The notes below the pieces were generated by a model, which searched no databases, was not told the origin of the DNA, and worked only from the letters and a program-made list of their open reading frames with translations. The position numbers and the translations under genes are program-made. A DNA stretch of 47,929 bases, taken from contig CAIYHG010000064.1 in the NCBI GenBank assembly GCA_903925975.1, positions 1 to 47,929 on the forward strand. Direction: 5' to 3'. Below are positions 36,523 through 45,067 of this stretch, piece after piece; positions within the stretch are counted from its first letter, which is position 1, and every line of letters starts with the position of its first letter. The stretch comes from an uncultured Acidobacteriia bacterium. Its GTDB lineage: Bacteria > Acidobacteriota > Terriglobia > Bryobacterales > Bryobacteraceae.

Positions 36523-37669
36523 GGGCGGAAATCCTGCGCAGATGCGCCACCGATTCCGTCAAGGCCTCGATCAGCGCATCCACCTGCTCCGCCGTGTTTT
36601 GCCGGCCGAGCGAAAACCTCATGCTCCCTCGCGATTGGTCGGGCGTCAGCCCCATGGCCAGGAGCACGTGCGACGGGGCGAGCGCGCCGCTCGAACAGGC
36701 CGCTCCGGTGGAAACCGCGAAGCCGCGCAGGTCTAGCGCGATCACCAGGGCCTCGCCATCCACGCCCTCGAAGCGGATGTTGCTCGTGTTGTGCGTTCGT
36801 TTGGCTGCTCCGCCGTTGACTGCGGCGGAGGAGATCCGTTCCAGAACGGCGCGCTCGAAGCGGTCGCGCAGCGCGCCGATTCGTTCCGCCTCGGCCGCGA
36901 GGGTTCGCGCGGCCAGTTCGGCGGCGGCTCCCAATGCCACGATGCCGGGCACGTTCTCGGTGCCGGGCCGGCGGTCGCGCTCATGGCGCCCCCCGTAGGC
37001 GATGGGAGCCATGCTGACGCCCTTCCGGATATAGAGCGCCCCCGCGCCTTTCGGGGCGTAGAGCTTGTGGCCGCTGATCGCGTAGAGGTCCACTCCCAAT
37101 TGCTCTACATTCACGGGGATCTTGCCGGCGGCCTGCACGCCATCCACGTGCAGCAGCGCGCCCGCGGAGTGCGCAATTTCGGCAAGCTCCGCGATGGGCT
37201 GCACCGTCCCGAGCTCGTTATTGGCGTGCATCACGGAAACCAGCGCCGTCTCGGGCCGGATCGCCCGCCGCAGTTCTTCGGGATCAACCACGCCATCAGG
37301 ACCCACGGGCAGAAGCGTGAGAGCCGCGCCTTCCTTTTCCAATTGCCGGCAGGGCCCCAGAACCGCCGGATGCTCGATCGATGTGGCGATCACGTGATTG
37401 CGCGAGGCGGGGGCCGCGCGTACCACGCCCAGCACAGCCATGTTGTCTGATTCCGTGCCGCCGCTGGTGAAGACCAGGTCCGCCGGGCGGCAGCCGATCA
37501 GCGCAGCCACCTGGCGGCGCGCCGTCTCCACCATCTGCTTGGCTGCCTGCCCGAAATGGTGGATACTGGACGGGTTGCCGTACGCCTGTTCGAGACACTG
37601 CGCCAGCGCTTCGAGAACTTCGGGAGCGACAGGCGTGGTAGCGTTGTGATCGAAATAGAAACGCTGCAC
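36515..37669 (-). CDS. Cysteine desulfurase (IscS/NifS family)
   Basis: 384 residues of a PLP enzyme that takes sulfur from cysteine onto its own cysteine. Motifs: [16 protein letters not shown] at the N-terminus, PLP lysine K202 in [15 protein letters not shown], and catalytic loop [20 protein letters not shown] with C325. The short loop with CSSG resembles group I (IscS/NifS). It starts with GTG at 37669 and is followed at once by mnmA. A TAAAAT element (37679-37684, minus strand) sits about 10 bp upstream, so the leader should be only a few nucleotides. Possible second duty: selenium or sulfur supply for other pathways. Confidence 0.94.
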   Translation of the reverse strand: MQRFYFDHNATTPVAPEVLEALAQCLEQAYGNPSSIHHFGQAAKQMVETARRQVAALIGCRPADLVFTSGGTESDNMAVLGVVRAAPASRNHVIATSIEHPAVLGPCRQLEKEGAALTLLPVGPDGVVDPEELRRAIRPETALVSVMHANNELGTVQPIAELAEIAHSAGALLHVDGVQAAGKIPVNVEQLGVDLYAISGHKLYAPKGAGALYIRKGVSMAPIAYGGRHERDRRPGTENVPGIVALGAAAELAARTLAAEAERIGALRDRFERAVLERISSAAVNGGAAKRTHNTSNIRFEGVDGEALVIALDLRGFAVSTGAACSSGALAPSHVLLAMGLTPDQSRGSMRFSLGRQNTAEQVDALIEALTESVAHLRRISAHA

Positions 37670-37686
37670 TTAGCCCTATTTTAGCA

Positions 37687-38472
37687 ATGGCAATACCGAT
37701 CGTTACGCTGAGCACCGATTTCGGCCTTTCGGACCACTACGCCGGAACCATGAAAGGCGTGATTCTGGGAATCTGCCCGCAGGCGTGCATCGTGGATATC
37801 ACGCATGAGGTAAAGCCCTTCGCTATCGCTGAAGGCGCCTACGCCATCGCGCAAGCCTACCGCTTCTTCCCCCGGAAAACGGTTCATATCGTCGTGGTGG
37901 ATCCGGGCGTGGGAACGGCCCGGAGGCCGATTCTCGCGGAAGCGGCTGGCCAGTATTTTGTGGCGCCCGATAACGGTGTTCTGGGAATGATCTTCGCGCG
38001 CGAGAAGCACAAAGTCCGCGTGCTCTCAAACGAGAAACTCTTCCTCCATCCCGTAAGCCGAACGTTCCACGGGCGCGATATCTTCGCGCCAGCGGGCGCG
38101 CACCTGGCGGCCGGCTCCCCGCCGTCTGAGGCTGGAAAGCTCATTGCCGATTACGTGCGGCCGCCGTTTGAAGCGCCGCAACAGGTGGCGTGCGATGAAT
38201 GGACCGGCTGCGTTCTGAAGGTGGACCGTTTCGGTAACGTCGTCACCAATTTCTACGCGGCCGATTTTCCCGATCTGGAGCGCCGCGGCTTCGATCTCTC
38301 CGCCGGATTGGCGCGGGTCACGAAGCTGGCTCACACTTACGCCGAATGCAGCCCCGGGGAACTGTTTGGCATCGTCGGCAGCTCGGGGTATCTGGAGATT
38401 TCGGCGGCGCTGGCGTCGGCGGCGGCGATGTTGGGACGCACCGACGGAACAGTACGCTTGACGTTCCGCTAG
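37687..38472 (+). CDS. SAM hydroxide adenosyltransferase (DUF62 / SAM hydrolase)
   Basis: 261 residues. N-terminus TLSTDFGLSDHYAGTMKGVI is characteristic. The Asp-Arg-His triad of the hydrolase type can be placed at D72 (VVDPGVG), R79 (ARRPIL) and H128 (FHGRDIF). The C-terminal domain begins about residue 165. Family members with this triad convert SAM and water to adenosine and methionine. Fluorinases and chlorinases lack it, so despite the nearby fluoride channel this should not be called a fluorinase. It is divergent from the cysteine desulfurase, with 17 bp between starts and overlapping -10-like sequences. Confidence 0.92.
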   Translation: MAIPIVTLSTDFGLSDHYAGTMKGVILGICPQACIVDITHEVKPFAIAEGAYAIAQAYRFFPRKTVHIVVVDPGVGTARRPILAEAAGQYFVAPDNGVLGMIFAREKHKVRVLSNEKLFLHPVSRTFHGRDIFAPAGAHLAAGSPPSEAGKLIADYVRPPFEAPQQVACDEWTGCVLKVDRFGNVVTNFYAADFPDLERRGFDLSAGLARVTKLAHTYAECSPGELFGIVGSSGYLEISAALASAAAMLGRTDGTVRLTFR

Positions 38473-38508
38473 CAGCTTATCCGTGGTGGGCCGCCGGCGA
38501 ACAGGTGG

Positions 38509-38528
38509 GGCAGGCGGTTTCGCCTGCC
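38509..38528. terminator. Hairpin between convergent genes
   Basis: Arms GGCAGGCG (38509-38516) and CGCCTGCC (38521-38528) are perfect inverted repeats around GTTT. It lies between the convergent SAM hydrolase and TIGR03437 genes, so it may stop transcription both ways. A related but weaker element is at 41475-41492. Confidence 0.5.
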
Positions 38529-38564
38529 GGGGTCTTCTCAATAATTTCCGCCAGAAGCGAAACG

Positions 38565-40457
38565 CTACGGCTCGATGATGAGCTGTACGCGGTTGCTCTC
38601 CTGGCCGTCCACGTTCAAGTAGAGCTGGGAGCTGCCGAAGTTCGCGACCACGGGCAGTTGTACTTCAATCAGGTAGAACCCGACGTATCCAGGAGCGAGC
38701 GTCGCCTTCGTGACCTGCAACGGCGCCCCGTCGAGAAATGCTTTCACTCCGGCCGTCACGACGGGCGGATTCTGAAGGGGCGTCGCAACGCCGGCCGGCC
38801 ATTCGGGGCGGACTTTACCCAAGCCCGTCGCGAAGACCTGAATCCTGCCGCCGGAAAGCGCCGGATTGCGGCCGTCCACGGGCAGCCCGGTATCCGCGTC
38901 GTAGATCATCGGGGTTCCATCCCTGCCCACGAATACCGCGGGCGAAACGGGCTGGACTCTGAGGCCCAGCGTAACCAGGCCTTCGTTTGTATTGATAGCC
39001 AGCGAGACCATCGGGCCCGATGCGCCGAAGGGCACTTGAATCTGCGATTCCGAATCGGATGGGGCGCCGAGTATCGGGTAATCCAGGTTCTCGCCGCGCG
39101 CCGAACTCACGTATGCGCCGACCACGCTGAGGAGGGAACCCGGAGCGGCCGCCCGCGTGCTGAAATCCGCCGCGTTGATCAAGCGCAGCGCGGCTCGCCT
39201 GTGCGGGGCGGCCGTGGCAAAGACTCCGTAGCCTTCGATCGCGACATAAACTTGAACGCCCTCCGGATCGAGCCGCACATCGAGCGCGTTCCGCGACGGT
39301 AAGCCGTTCGAGAGATCGGTCCAGTGGGGCAGGGAACCAGCGGTCGCCAGATCCACGGTGGTCCAGTACACTCCCTTGCTTCCGGCTACGTAGACCGCGC
39401 CCGACTGGCGGTCGGCCACAACGGCATTCACAGGGCCCTGCGGCAGGTCCGAATCCATCGCGTCCCAAAAAACGCCGCCGTTGAACGTCCGCAGAACATG
39501 AGCGCCATCCCCGCCTAATGCGGCCAGCGCGGCTTGGGGCTGCGCGCTATCGGCGTAGATTCCAGCCACGGGGCCGGTTACGCCCACGGGCAGCCTCGAA
39601 ATCTGGAAAGTCGCGCCGCCATCGGAGGAAGACCAGATACGGCCGTCGCCCGAGCCCGCATAAACCACGTCGCCGGCCGAAGCAACCGCCGTGATTTTCG
39701 CGCCCAGCGCTTCCGAGTAGCGTGACTTCCGCGCCTCATCCTGCTCCAACTCCGCGCTGCTGGGGGAAGGGGCCCAAACGCCGATACCGGGCAGCAGCTC
39801 GACTGCTCCGGTCCAATTCGAAATCGCGATTCGCGCACCGGCGGCGCCGCGCGGCGTCGAGAGAATGCGGAGGGGCTCGATGCTCGGCAGGTTCTCGTTC
39901 AAGCCTGTCCAGGTCATGCCGCCGTCGAGCGAGCGCCACACGCCGTAGTTGTTCCCGATTACGATTTCGTCCGGGTTCGCCGGGGAAACGGCGACGCTGT
40001 TTTGTCCGGCTCCGATTACCGCTTGAGACTTGTAGGAAGTGAGATTGGTCCAGGAGCGGCCGCCGTCATCGGAGCGGTAGACGTTGCGCTTGAGGGCGAA
40101 CAGTTGCGCTCCACCGGCGCCAACCAAAGCTGCGCCCGGTTCGGGGAGGCGGACCGCCGTCGCCGGGGCTACGGGTGGGGGAGTCGCTTCGGGCGCCGGC
40201 GACCACTGCTCAAAATCCGCGGTCTGAAAAACCAATCCGGGCGCCGTTTGGGCGAAAAGGCTCGATCCCGATACCGAAAACCACACCCGTTGGACCGGGC
40301 CGCCGGCCGGCGATGCCAGGCTCAATTCCACCGCCGAAGGGCCGATCTTGCGCCACCCCGCGCGTGGCTGCGCCCCCAGGCCCGTAACCCCCAGGACTAG
40401 CGCCAGTAAGTAGATGCCCCGCCGGATTGTGGCTAAACGACACACAGCCAGTCCCAT
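38565..40457 (-). CDS. Secreted propeller protein with Solibacter C-terminal domain
   Basis: 630 residues. An N-terminal hydrophobic signal (GIYLLALVLGVTGLGAQ) leads into repeated WSSSDGGATF, YRSDDGGRSWTNLTSY and WRSLDGGMTWTGLNENLPS units at about 125-400. These are sortilin/BNR-type beta-propeller blades with Asp-Gly-Gly-x-Ser/Thr-Trp boxes. The last 205 residues match the domain known as TIGR03437: INAADFSTRAAAPGSLLSVV, QIQVPFGASG, VFATGLGKVRP, and a terminal NRVQLIIEP. TIGR03437 is very abundant in Solibacter and its relatives and its role is unknown; propeller proteins of this sort are extracellular. This is the strongest taxonomic marker in the window. Confidence 0.9.
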   Translation of the reverse strand: MGLAVCRLATIRRGIYLLALVLGVTGLGAQPRAGWRKIGPSAVELSLASPAGGPVQRVWFSVSGSSLFAQTAPGLVFQTADFEQWSPAPEATPPPVAPATAVRLPEPGAALVGAGGAQLFALKRNVYRSDDGGRSWTNLTSYKSQAVIGAGQNSVAVSPANPDEIVIGNNYGVWRSLDGGMTWTGLNENLPSIEPLRILSTPRGAAGARIAISNWTGAVELLPGIGVWAPSPSSAELEQDEARKSRYSEALGAKITAVASAGDVVYAGSGDGRIWSSSDGGATFQISRLPVGVTGPVAGIYADSAQPQAALAALGGDGAHVLRTFNGGVFWDAMDSDLPQGPVNAVVADRQSGAVYVAGSKGVYWTTVDLATAGSLPHWTDLSNGLPSRNALDVRLDPEGVQVYVAIEGYGVFATAAPHRRAALRLINAADFSTRAAAPGSLLSVVGAYVSSARGENLDYPILGAPSDSESQIQVPFGASGPMVSLAINTNEGLVTLGLRVQPVSPAVFVGRDGTPMIYDADTGLPVDGRNPALSGGRIQVFATGLGKVRPEWPAGVATPLQNPPVVTAGVKAFLDGAPLQVTKATLAPGYVGFYLIEVQLPVVANFGSSQLYLNVDGQESNRVQLIIEP

Positions 40458-40564
40458 TTTACCGTAATTCCGGGCTCACCGTACCCTGCCAATACCCTTA
40501 ACTTTCAATAACTTCTTGGCTGCGGGGGGTCTGGATTTTGGATTGCTTGAATCGGGTTTGGTGC

Positions 40565-40590
40565 TAGACTGAAATAGACGTAGCAGTCTA
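40565..40590. promoter_or_regulatory. Inverted repeat in the FecR-gene promoter
   Basis: TAGACTG (40565-40571) and CAGTCTA (40584-40590) form a perfect 7-bp inverted repeat with a 12-bp spacer, 36 bp before the FecR-domain start. TAGACT could be a -10 (TTGCTT 16 bp upstream as -35), so the repeat would cover the promoter. Candidate operator. Confidence 0.4.
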
Positions 40591-40626
40591 ATCGGTTTTT
40601 CAGGTGCTACGATCTTAAATACGGGT

Positions 40627-41439
40627 ATGCTCACTCGGCTCACGCTCGGTACTTCGGCGCGGGTGCTGCTGCTTCTGGCAGTTACGCTCGGAGTGTGCTT
40701 CGGGCAGGCTGCCGACGACCACAGCGCCAAGTTGATCGTCCAGTACGGCCGGGTGTCCGCACTGCTCGATAGCGGGCAGCGCGCACTCTTCGTGGGCGAC
40801 TCCGTAAGACCCCAGCAGTTGATCGTCACAGGGCCGGACGGCTACGCCCAATTCCAGGTGGCCGACGGCAGTACGTTCGAAGTTTTCGCGAGTTCGAAGG
40901 TCTTGTTCCGCGAGCACGTTGGGAATTTCACGGACTTGCTGAATGTGATCATCGGGCACGTGAAGGTTTACATCCAGCATCTGAACGGGCAGCCAAATCC
41001 CAACAACGTCGACAGCCCCACGGCCGTCATCTCAGTTCGCGGCACGGTCTTCGAAGTCGTGGTGGAAGATGACGAAGGCACCACATACGTTAGCGTGGAC
41101 GAGGGCTTGGTGTCGGTGCGAAACCACACCGCTCCCGGCGATGCGGTCTACCTGCAACCCGGCGAGTCGGTTCGTGTTTTCCGCAACCAGCCTCTGGCGG
41201 TGCGAACGATCGACAAAGGATCGATTTTCCGGGCGATTCTCCGCGCGGCTGAGGAAGCCGTCTATCAGATTGTGCTGAGACCGTCGAGCGGCGGATTGGG
41301 CGGAGGAGGAACCACCATTCCTACGGTGGGTACGGCCAGCGGCGACACAGGGAAGGGCGGTACGACGACGACCACCGCTCCGGGCGCCCCCAGCGCGCCT
41401 TCGGCCCCCAGTGCTCCTGGCGCTCCCGGCGCTCCGTAG
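40627..41439 (+). CDS. Secreted FecR-domain protein
   Basis: 270 residues. The signal peptide RVLLLLAVTLGVCFGQA is followed by a FecR-type beta domain at about 30-180: YGRVSALLDSGQRALFVGDS, ADGSTFEVFASSKVLF, TAVISVRGTVFEVVVEDD, then TYVSVDEGLVSV. FecR domains are known from anti-sigma factors, but this one has no transmembrane and no N-terminal anti-sigma part, so it is more likely a periplasmic or cell-surface binding protein. The tail (about 220-270) is Gly/Thr/Ala/Ser/Pro-rich, ending in a repeated APSAPGAP pattern. It starts a three-gene plus-strand run. Confidence 0.85.
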   Translation: MLTRLTLGTSARVLLLLAVTLGVCFGQAADDHSAKLIVQYGRVSALLDSGQRALFVGDSVRPQQLIVTGPDGYAQFQVADGSTFEVFASSKVLFREHVGNFTDLLNVIIGHVKVYIQHLNGQPNPNNVDSPTAVISVRGTVFEVVVEDDEGTTYVSVDEGLVSVRNHTAPGDAVYLQPGESVRVFRNQPLAVRTIDKGSIFRAILRAAEEAVYQIVLRPSSGGLGGGGTTIPTVGTASGDTGKGGTTTTTAPGAPSAPSAPSAPGAPGAP

Positions 41440-41474
41440 AACTGGCGTTCCCACACATCCCTCATCAGTCTCCG

Positions 41475-41492
41475 GCGGGCGTTTTCGCCTGC
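41475..41492. repeat. Weak GC-rich hairpin
   Basis: CGGGCG and CGCCTG around TTTT form a 6-bp stem with one wobble, with flanking GC also pairing partly. It shares TTTCGCCTGC with the hairpin at 38509-38528. It sits 20 bp before the start of the next gene, behind the FecR gene, and might be an attenuator. Confidence 0.3.
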
Positions 41493-41513
41493 GCATGATA
41501 GATTGAAAGGAAC

Positions 41514-42086
41514 ATGTTTGCAGTTGTTCGAGCACTTGCCGTTCTTGCCGTAGCGGCCCTTTCAATTTCTGCTCAGGCACAGGCTCCTTCGGGCCTGGCA
41601 ACCGAGTGGGACGCGGGAGTGATCCTCACGGAAATCTCGGCGCACGCCGGGCGGCTATTGCCGGCGCTGGACAACCTGGAGCCGCAGTACTGGGTAGCGA
41701 AAGGCGCCTCGGAAACCTATGTGGCTCAGTTGGACGCCACCAAGCAGCAGGTGCGTGCGATCGAGCAGGGCGCCAAGACCCTCGCGCGGGAGCCCGAGAA
41801 GCTCTCCCCGGCGTTGGAGCTGTACTTCCGGATTCAGGCGGTGGACACGATGATCGCCTCGCTTCAGGAGGCGATCCGCAAGTACCAAACCCCCGCTGCG
41901 GCGCAGCCGCTGGCGAGCGTGGCAGCCGAGGGCGGCGCGAGTCGCGAGCGGTTTCAGCAGTACATCGTCACATTAGCCGCCGACCGCGAGAAGCAATTGG
42001 ACATAATGGACCGTGAGGCGCAACGATGCCGCGGGATACTTTCGCGGCAGCCGGCGCCGGCGGCTACATCGGGAAAGAAGAACTAG
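41514..42086 (+). CDS. Secreted helical hypothetical protein
   Basis: 190 residues. The signal peptide is MFAVVRALAVLAVAALSISAQAQA. The mature part is alpha-helical (VILTEISAHAGRLLPALDNL, TYVAQLDATKQQVRAIEQGA, MIASLQEAIRKYQTP) with heptad spacing, so coiled-coil or helical-bundle like. No recognised family. The C-terminus is Ala/Pro/Lys-rich. It sits 74 bp after the FecR gene and 8 bp before the zinc-ribbon gene; ATG 41514 has GAAAGGAAC upstream. Confidence 0.7.
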   Translation: MFAVVRALAVLAVAALSISAQAQAPSGLATEWDAGVILTEISAHAGRLLPALDNLEPQYWVAKGASETYVAQLDATKQQVRAIEQGAKTLAREPEKLSPALELYFRIQAVDTMIASLQEAIRKYQTPAAAQPLASVAAEGGASRERFQQYIVTLAADREKQLDIMDREAQRCRGILSRQPAPAATSGKKN

Positions 42087-42094
42087 CGTTCAAC

Positions 42095-42394
42095 ATGCCT
42101 TTCATTTGCAGCATCTGTGGAGAGGAATCGACGCGCATCTGCGCCCGGTGCACCAAGGACGCGTGCAATAATCACCTGTGCGAAAAGTGCCTGCGGTGCA
42201 GCGATTGCTGTGAATGCGAAGTCACGCTGACCGAACCGGTTCACGAGCCGGTGCGGACTGTTTTGCGCGCGGCCCCGGACCTGCTGCCCGATCCGGATTC
42301 TGAACCGGAGCCCGAAGCGCCGCCGCTGCCCCCGACGATCGATCCGGATCCATTGCCGGAAGAGGAACAGGAGCCCGGGCCGATCGCGCCGTAG
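42095..42394 (+). CDS. Small B-box-like zinc protein with acidic Pro-rich tail
   Basis: 99 residues from ATG 42095. The first 47 residues carry a dense Cys/His array: CSICG, CARC, CNNHLCEKCLRCSDCCEC. This is eleven cysteines and one histidine in a pattern like a B-box or double zinc ribbon. The rest is acidic and Pro-rich (LPDPDSEPEPEAPPLPPTID, then DPDPLPEEEQEPGPIAP). It probably binds two zinc ions and a protein partner, with the tail as a flexible linker. No family name is certain. It is convergent with murJ with 9 bp between stops. Confidence 0.7.
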   Translation: MPFICSICGEESTRICARCTKDACNNHLCEKCLRCSDCCECEVTLTEPVHEPVRTVLRAAPDLLPDPDSEPEPEAPPLPPTIDPDPLPEEEQEPGPIAP

Positions 42395-42403
42395 CGCGCC
42401 GGC

Positions 42404-43990
42404 TTACCGCTTCATCCGCGACAGCCGCTTCCAGCCGTCGTGCGTTTCTTCAATCCCGAGCAGGTACGTTAAGCCCAGGTACGCCGCCCCGTAGATGGAA
42501 AGGGCGCCGGCGCCGAGCAGGACGGGGTGGGCCATGCCCGCGGCGATCTTGATCAACCACGCCAACCCCGCGGAAACTGCCGCGGCCGCCCACAGCCGCG
42601 CGGTGAAGCCGGCGCGCAATCCAGTGGTTCCGATGCGGCGGTTCAGCGTGCGGCGAAGCAGCGTGAACTCCACCCAACCGGCGACGCCGGCGGAGGCGGT
42701 CAAACCGGCGACGCCCCAGCGCGTGTCGACGCCGATCCATCCCGGCAGTTCGAGCGCCGCCACGTAGCCGAGAGCGGTGGTGAGGGCCACGCGGATGATG
42801 GCAAACCGGAGCGGGGTGCGCGTATCGCGCAGCGCGTAGTACGCCGAAGAGTAAAGGCGGCCCAGAGTGGACGCCAGCAGCCCGACCGCCGATCCAGCCA
42901 AGATGCCCCAGACGTATGTGGCGTCCTGCCTCTCAAATTTCCCGGTCTGAAATACCGCCCCGGCGATGATGTCGCCGAGAGCGAGGAACGCCATAGCGGA
43001 AGGAACGATCAGGAATGCGATGCGGCGCAACCCAATGTCGAGCCGGCCCCGGAGCGCCGCGGCAACTTCCGCTTCACCGCCGAGCGCGCTCGACATTGCC
43101 GGCAACTCGGCAGCGGAAACCGACATGCCGAACAGGCTCACCGGCAACGTGTAGAGCGTCTGAGCGTTGGCGAGGCCAGTGACGGCTCCGGTGGGCAACG
43201 GGCTTGCGAGCATGGCGTCAATGAAGGCGCTGATCTGGACCACGCCGCGGCTTAGGAATACCGGGACGAAGTTCCGCAGCACCTCGCGGACGTGCGCCGA
43301 CTGGGTATCGAGGCGGACCCGCAGGCGGCGGACCAGACGCAATACATTCGGCGCCTGGGCCAGAAACTGCACCGCGCTGCCGCCGACCGAACCCCACGCC
43401 AGAGCGATCGCAAGCTGCGGTTCGGCGAGGCGGCCACCGAAGCCGATCAGCGTGCCGATCATGACCAGGTTCCAGCCCACCGGAGCCACGTAAGAAAGGA
43501 AAAACTTGCGGTGGCTGTTGAGCACACCCAGGCACCAGGCCGACATAACGAGCAGGCCGGCTCCGGGGAACAGAACCCGGACGATCCGTATGGCCAGATC
43601 CCTCTTGGCTCCGTGGAACCCCGGCGCGATCACTCCGATGAACAGCGGCGCGGCCAGCACTCCGGCCAGCACTACTACCGATGCTGTGAGCGCCAGGATG
43701 GCGGCGATCGAGCCGGCCAGGCGCCCTGCTTCCTCTTCGTCGCCTTCCGCCAGCAAACGCGAATAGGCGGGGATGAACGACGCGGAGAGGACGCCTTCGC
43801 CGAACAGGTTCTGCAGAAAATTCGGGATGCGGAAAGCCTGGTTGAAGGCATCGGCGGAATCCGAGCGCAGCCCGAAGTAGTGGGAGAATACGCGCTGCCG
43901 GACGAGCCCGAGGATGCGGCTCAACATGATGCCGGAGGCTACCAGAAACGCGTGACGTCCGGTGCTTTCTCTCTTGGCTGGATTCGTCAC
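42404..43990 (-). CDS. murJ: Lipid II flippase MurJ
   Basis: 528 residues with about 14 membrane helices, normal for MurJ (MviN), which moves lipid II across the inner membrane for cell-wall synthesis. Motifs: LVASGIMLSRILGLVRQRVF at the N-terminus with conserved Arg, SDAFNQAFRIPNFLQNLFGE, and GEGVLSASFIPAYSRLLAEG. A few charged residues lie in the central cavity. GTG at 43990 begins the family N-terminus. It is monocistronic; TAGAAT on the minus strand (44044-44049) is a plausible -10. Confidence 0.95.
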   Translation of the reverse strand: MTNPAKRESTGRHAFLVASGIMLSRILGLVRQRVFSHYFGLRSDSADAFNQAFRIPNFLQNLFGEGVLSASFIPAYSRLLAEGDEEEAGRLAGSIAAILALTASVVVLAGVLAAPLFIGVIAPGFHGAKRDLAIRIVRVLFPGAGLLVMSAWCLGVLNSHRKFFLSYVAPVGWNLVMIGTLIGFGGRLAEPQLAIALAWGSVGGSAVQFLAQAPNVLRLVRRLRVRLDTQSAHVREVLRNFVPVFLSRGVVQISAFIDAMLASPLPTGAVTGLANAQTLYTLPVSLFGMSVSAAELPAMSSALGGEAEVAAALRGRLDIGLRRIAFLIVPSAMAFLALGDIIAGAVFQTGKFERQDATYVWGILAGSAVGLLASTLGRLYSSAYYALRDTRTPLRFAIIRVALTTALGYVAALELPGWIGVDTRWGVAGLTASAGVAGWVEFTLLRRTLNRRIGTTGLRAGFTARLWAAAAVSAGLAWLIKIAAGMAHPVLLGAGALSIYGAAYLGLTYLLGIEETHDGWKRLSRMKR

Positions 43991-44078
43991 CAGGCGGGTT
44001 TCCCTGTCGCGGCGGTTTGCGGAGTGATCATCTACGAAAACAATTCTAGCTTGCCACGGAACTCCCTATACTGGGAGC

Positions 44079-44891
44079 ATGAACGGCGACTTCCTGCTGG
44101 CTCCTCTTGGAAAACTGAATACGCCGGTCTGCCGGATTGGTCTTTCGGCAACCTACCGCCCGGGGCGCGCGGTCATTCGCAAGGCGATTGACGAGGGATT
44201 GAATTACTTCTTCTTTTACGGTTTCGATACGAACATGACGTCGGTGCTGCGGGAACTGGGGCCTGCCCGCCGTGAGCAATTCGTGTTTGCGACAGGAGCG
44301 TACAACCTTTACGTGGGGCATCTCAACATGCGCCGCACGCTGGAGAAACGGCTGCGGCAGGCCGGCACGGAATATATCGACATATTCCATTACCTGGGCA
44401 TCAGCAAGCCGCAGCACTTCACGCAGCAGGTGCGGGATGAACTGCAAGCGATCCGGGAAAGCGGGCTCGTGCGCGCCGTCGCCGTTTCCTGCCACGACCG
44501 CAAGTTCGCGGCTCAGTTGGCGCGCGAGGGCGCTGTGGACGGCCTCATGGTCCGGTATAACGCCGCGCATCGCGGGGCGGAAACCGACATCTTCCCGGAA
44601 TTGCCCGCGACGAATCCCGCAGTAATTAGCTACACGGCGACGCGCTGGGGTTATCTGCTGCGGAGGCCGGGCGGATATCCCAAGGACGGCGCTATCCCGA
44701 CCGCCGGCATGTGTTACCGCTTCGTCATGACCAACCCGGCGGTCCACGTATGTTTGATGGCGCCATCTAACGCGCGGCACCTGCAGGAGAACCTTGCCGA
44801 GATCCGGCGCGGCCCGCTCGACGCCGATGAGATGAAGTTCATGAGGGAGTTCGGCGACGCGGTGTATAACAAGAACAAGTACTTCATGTAA
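44079..44891 (+). CDS. Degenerate aldo/keto reductase-fold protein
   Basis: 270 residues, shorter than most AKRs (300-340). The TIM-barrel rhythm is recognisable: KAIDEGLNYFFFYGFDTNMT, TEYIDIFHYLGISKP, IRESGLVRAVAVSCHDRKFA. Of the catalytic Asp-Tyr-Lys-His tetrad, only His104 (DIFHY) is in place. The expected Asp is Phe45 (NYFFFYG instead of NFFDTA), and the expected Lys is Gly73 (FATGAYN in place of ATK). The protein is therefore unlikely to reduce carbonyls in the usual way; it may bind NADPH or act on another substrate. It is divergent from murJ, with TATACT just before GGGAG and the ATG. Confidence 0.78.
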   Translation: MNGDFLLAPLGKLNTPVCRIGLSATYRPGRAVIRKAIDEGLNYFFFYGFDTNMTSVLRELGPARREQFVFATGAYNLYVGHLNMRRTLEKRLRQAGTEYIDIFHYLGISKPQHFTQQVRDELQAIRESGLVRAVAVSCHDRKFAAQLAREGAVDGLMVRYNAAHRGAETDIFPELPATNPAVISYTATRWGYLLRRPGGYPKDGAIPTAGMCYRFVMTNPAVHVCLMAPSNARHLQENLAEIRRGPLDADEMKFMREFGDAVYNKNKYFM

Positions 44892-44905
44892 CGGATCGAT
44901 CAATA

Positions 44906-45067
44906 ATGAGCGATCAGGAAACATCGCCGGAACAGATCAATGCCGAAGGCGTCGACTTGACCCTCATCCGGTGGATGCTGGAGATGACACCGGCCGAGCG
45001 TCTCGCCGCGCTTCAGAGCTTCGTCGATGCCGTCTGGGAAGCGCGGGGCGGGGAAGATGCGGCTTGA
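44906..45067 (+). CDS. 53-residue acidic protein before a nucleotidyltransferase
   Basis: An ATG at 44906 to TGA at 45065-45067: MSDQETSPEQINAEGVDLTL, IRWMLEMTPAERLAALQSFV, DAVWEARGGEDAA. It is acidic and helical, and its last 11 bp overlap the nucleotidyltransferase start at 45057. The ...MTPAERLAALQ... helix is common in small proteins paired with AbiEii/MNT-like nucleotidyltransferases. I read it as the likely antitoxin or partner of that gene; its role is not proven. Confidence 0.7.
   Translation: MSDQETSPEQINAEGVDLTLIRWMLEMTPAERLAALQSFVDAVWEARGGEDAA

Noticed and set aside
37687-38472. Reading the SAM enzyme as a fluorinase because crcB lies nearby
   Set aside because: The Asp-Arg-His triad (D72, R79, H128) belongs to the hydroxide adenosyltransferase type, which releases adenosine and methionine; fluorinases lack it.
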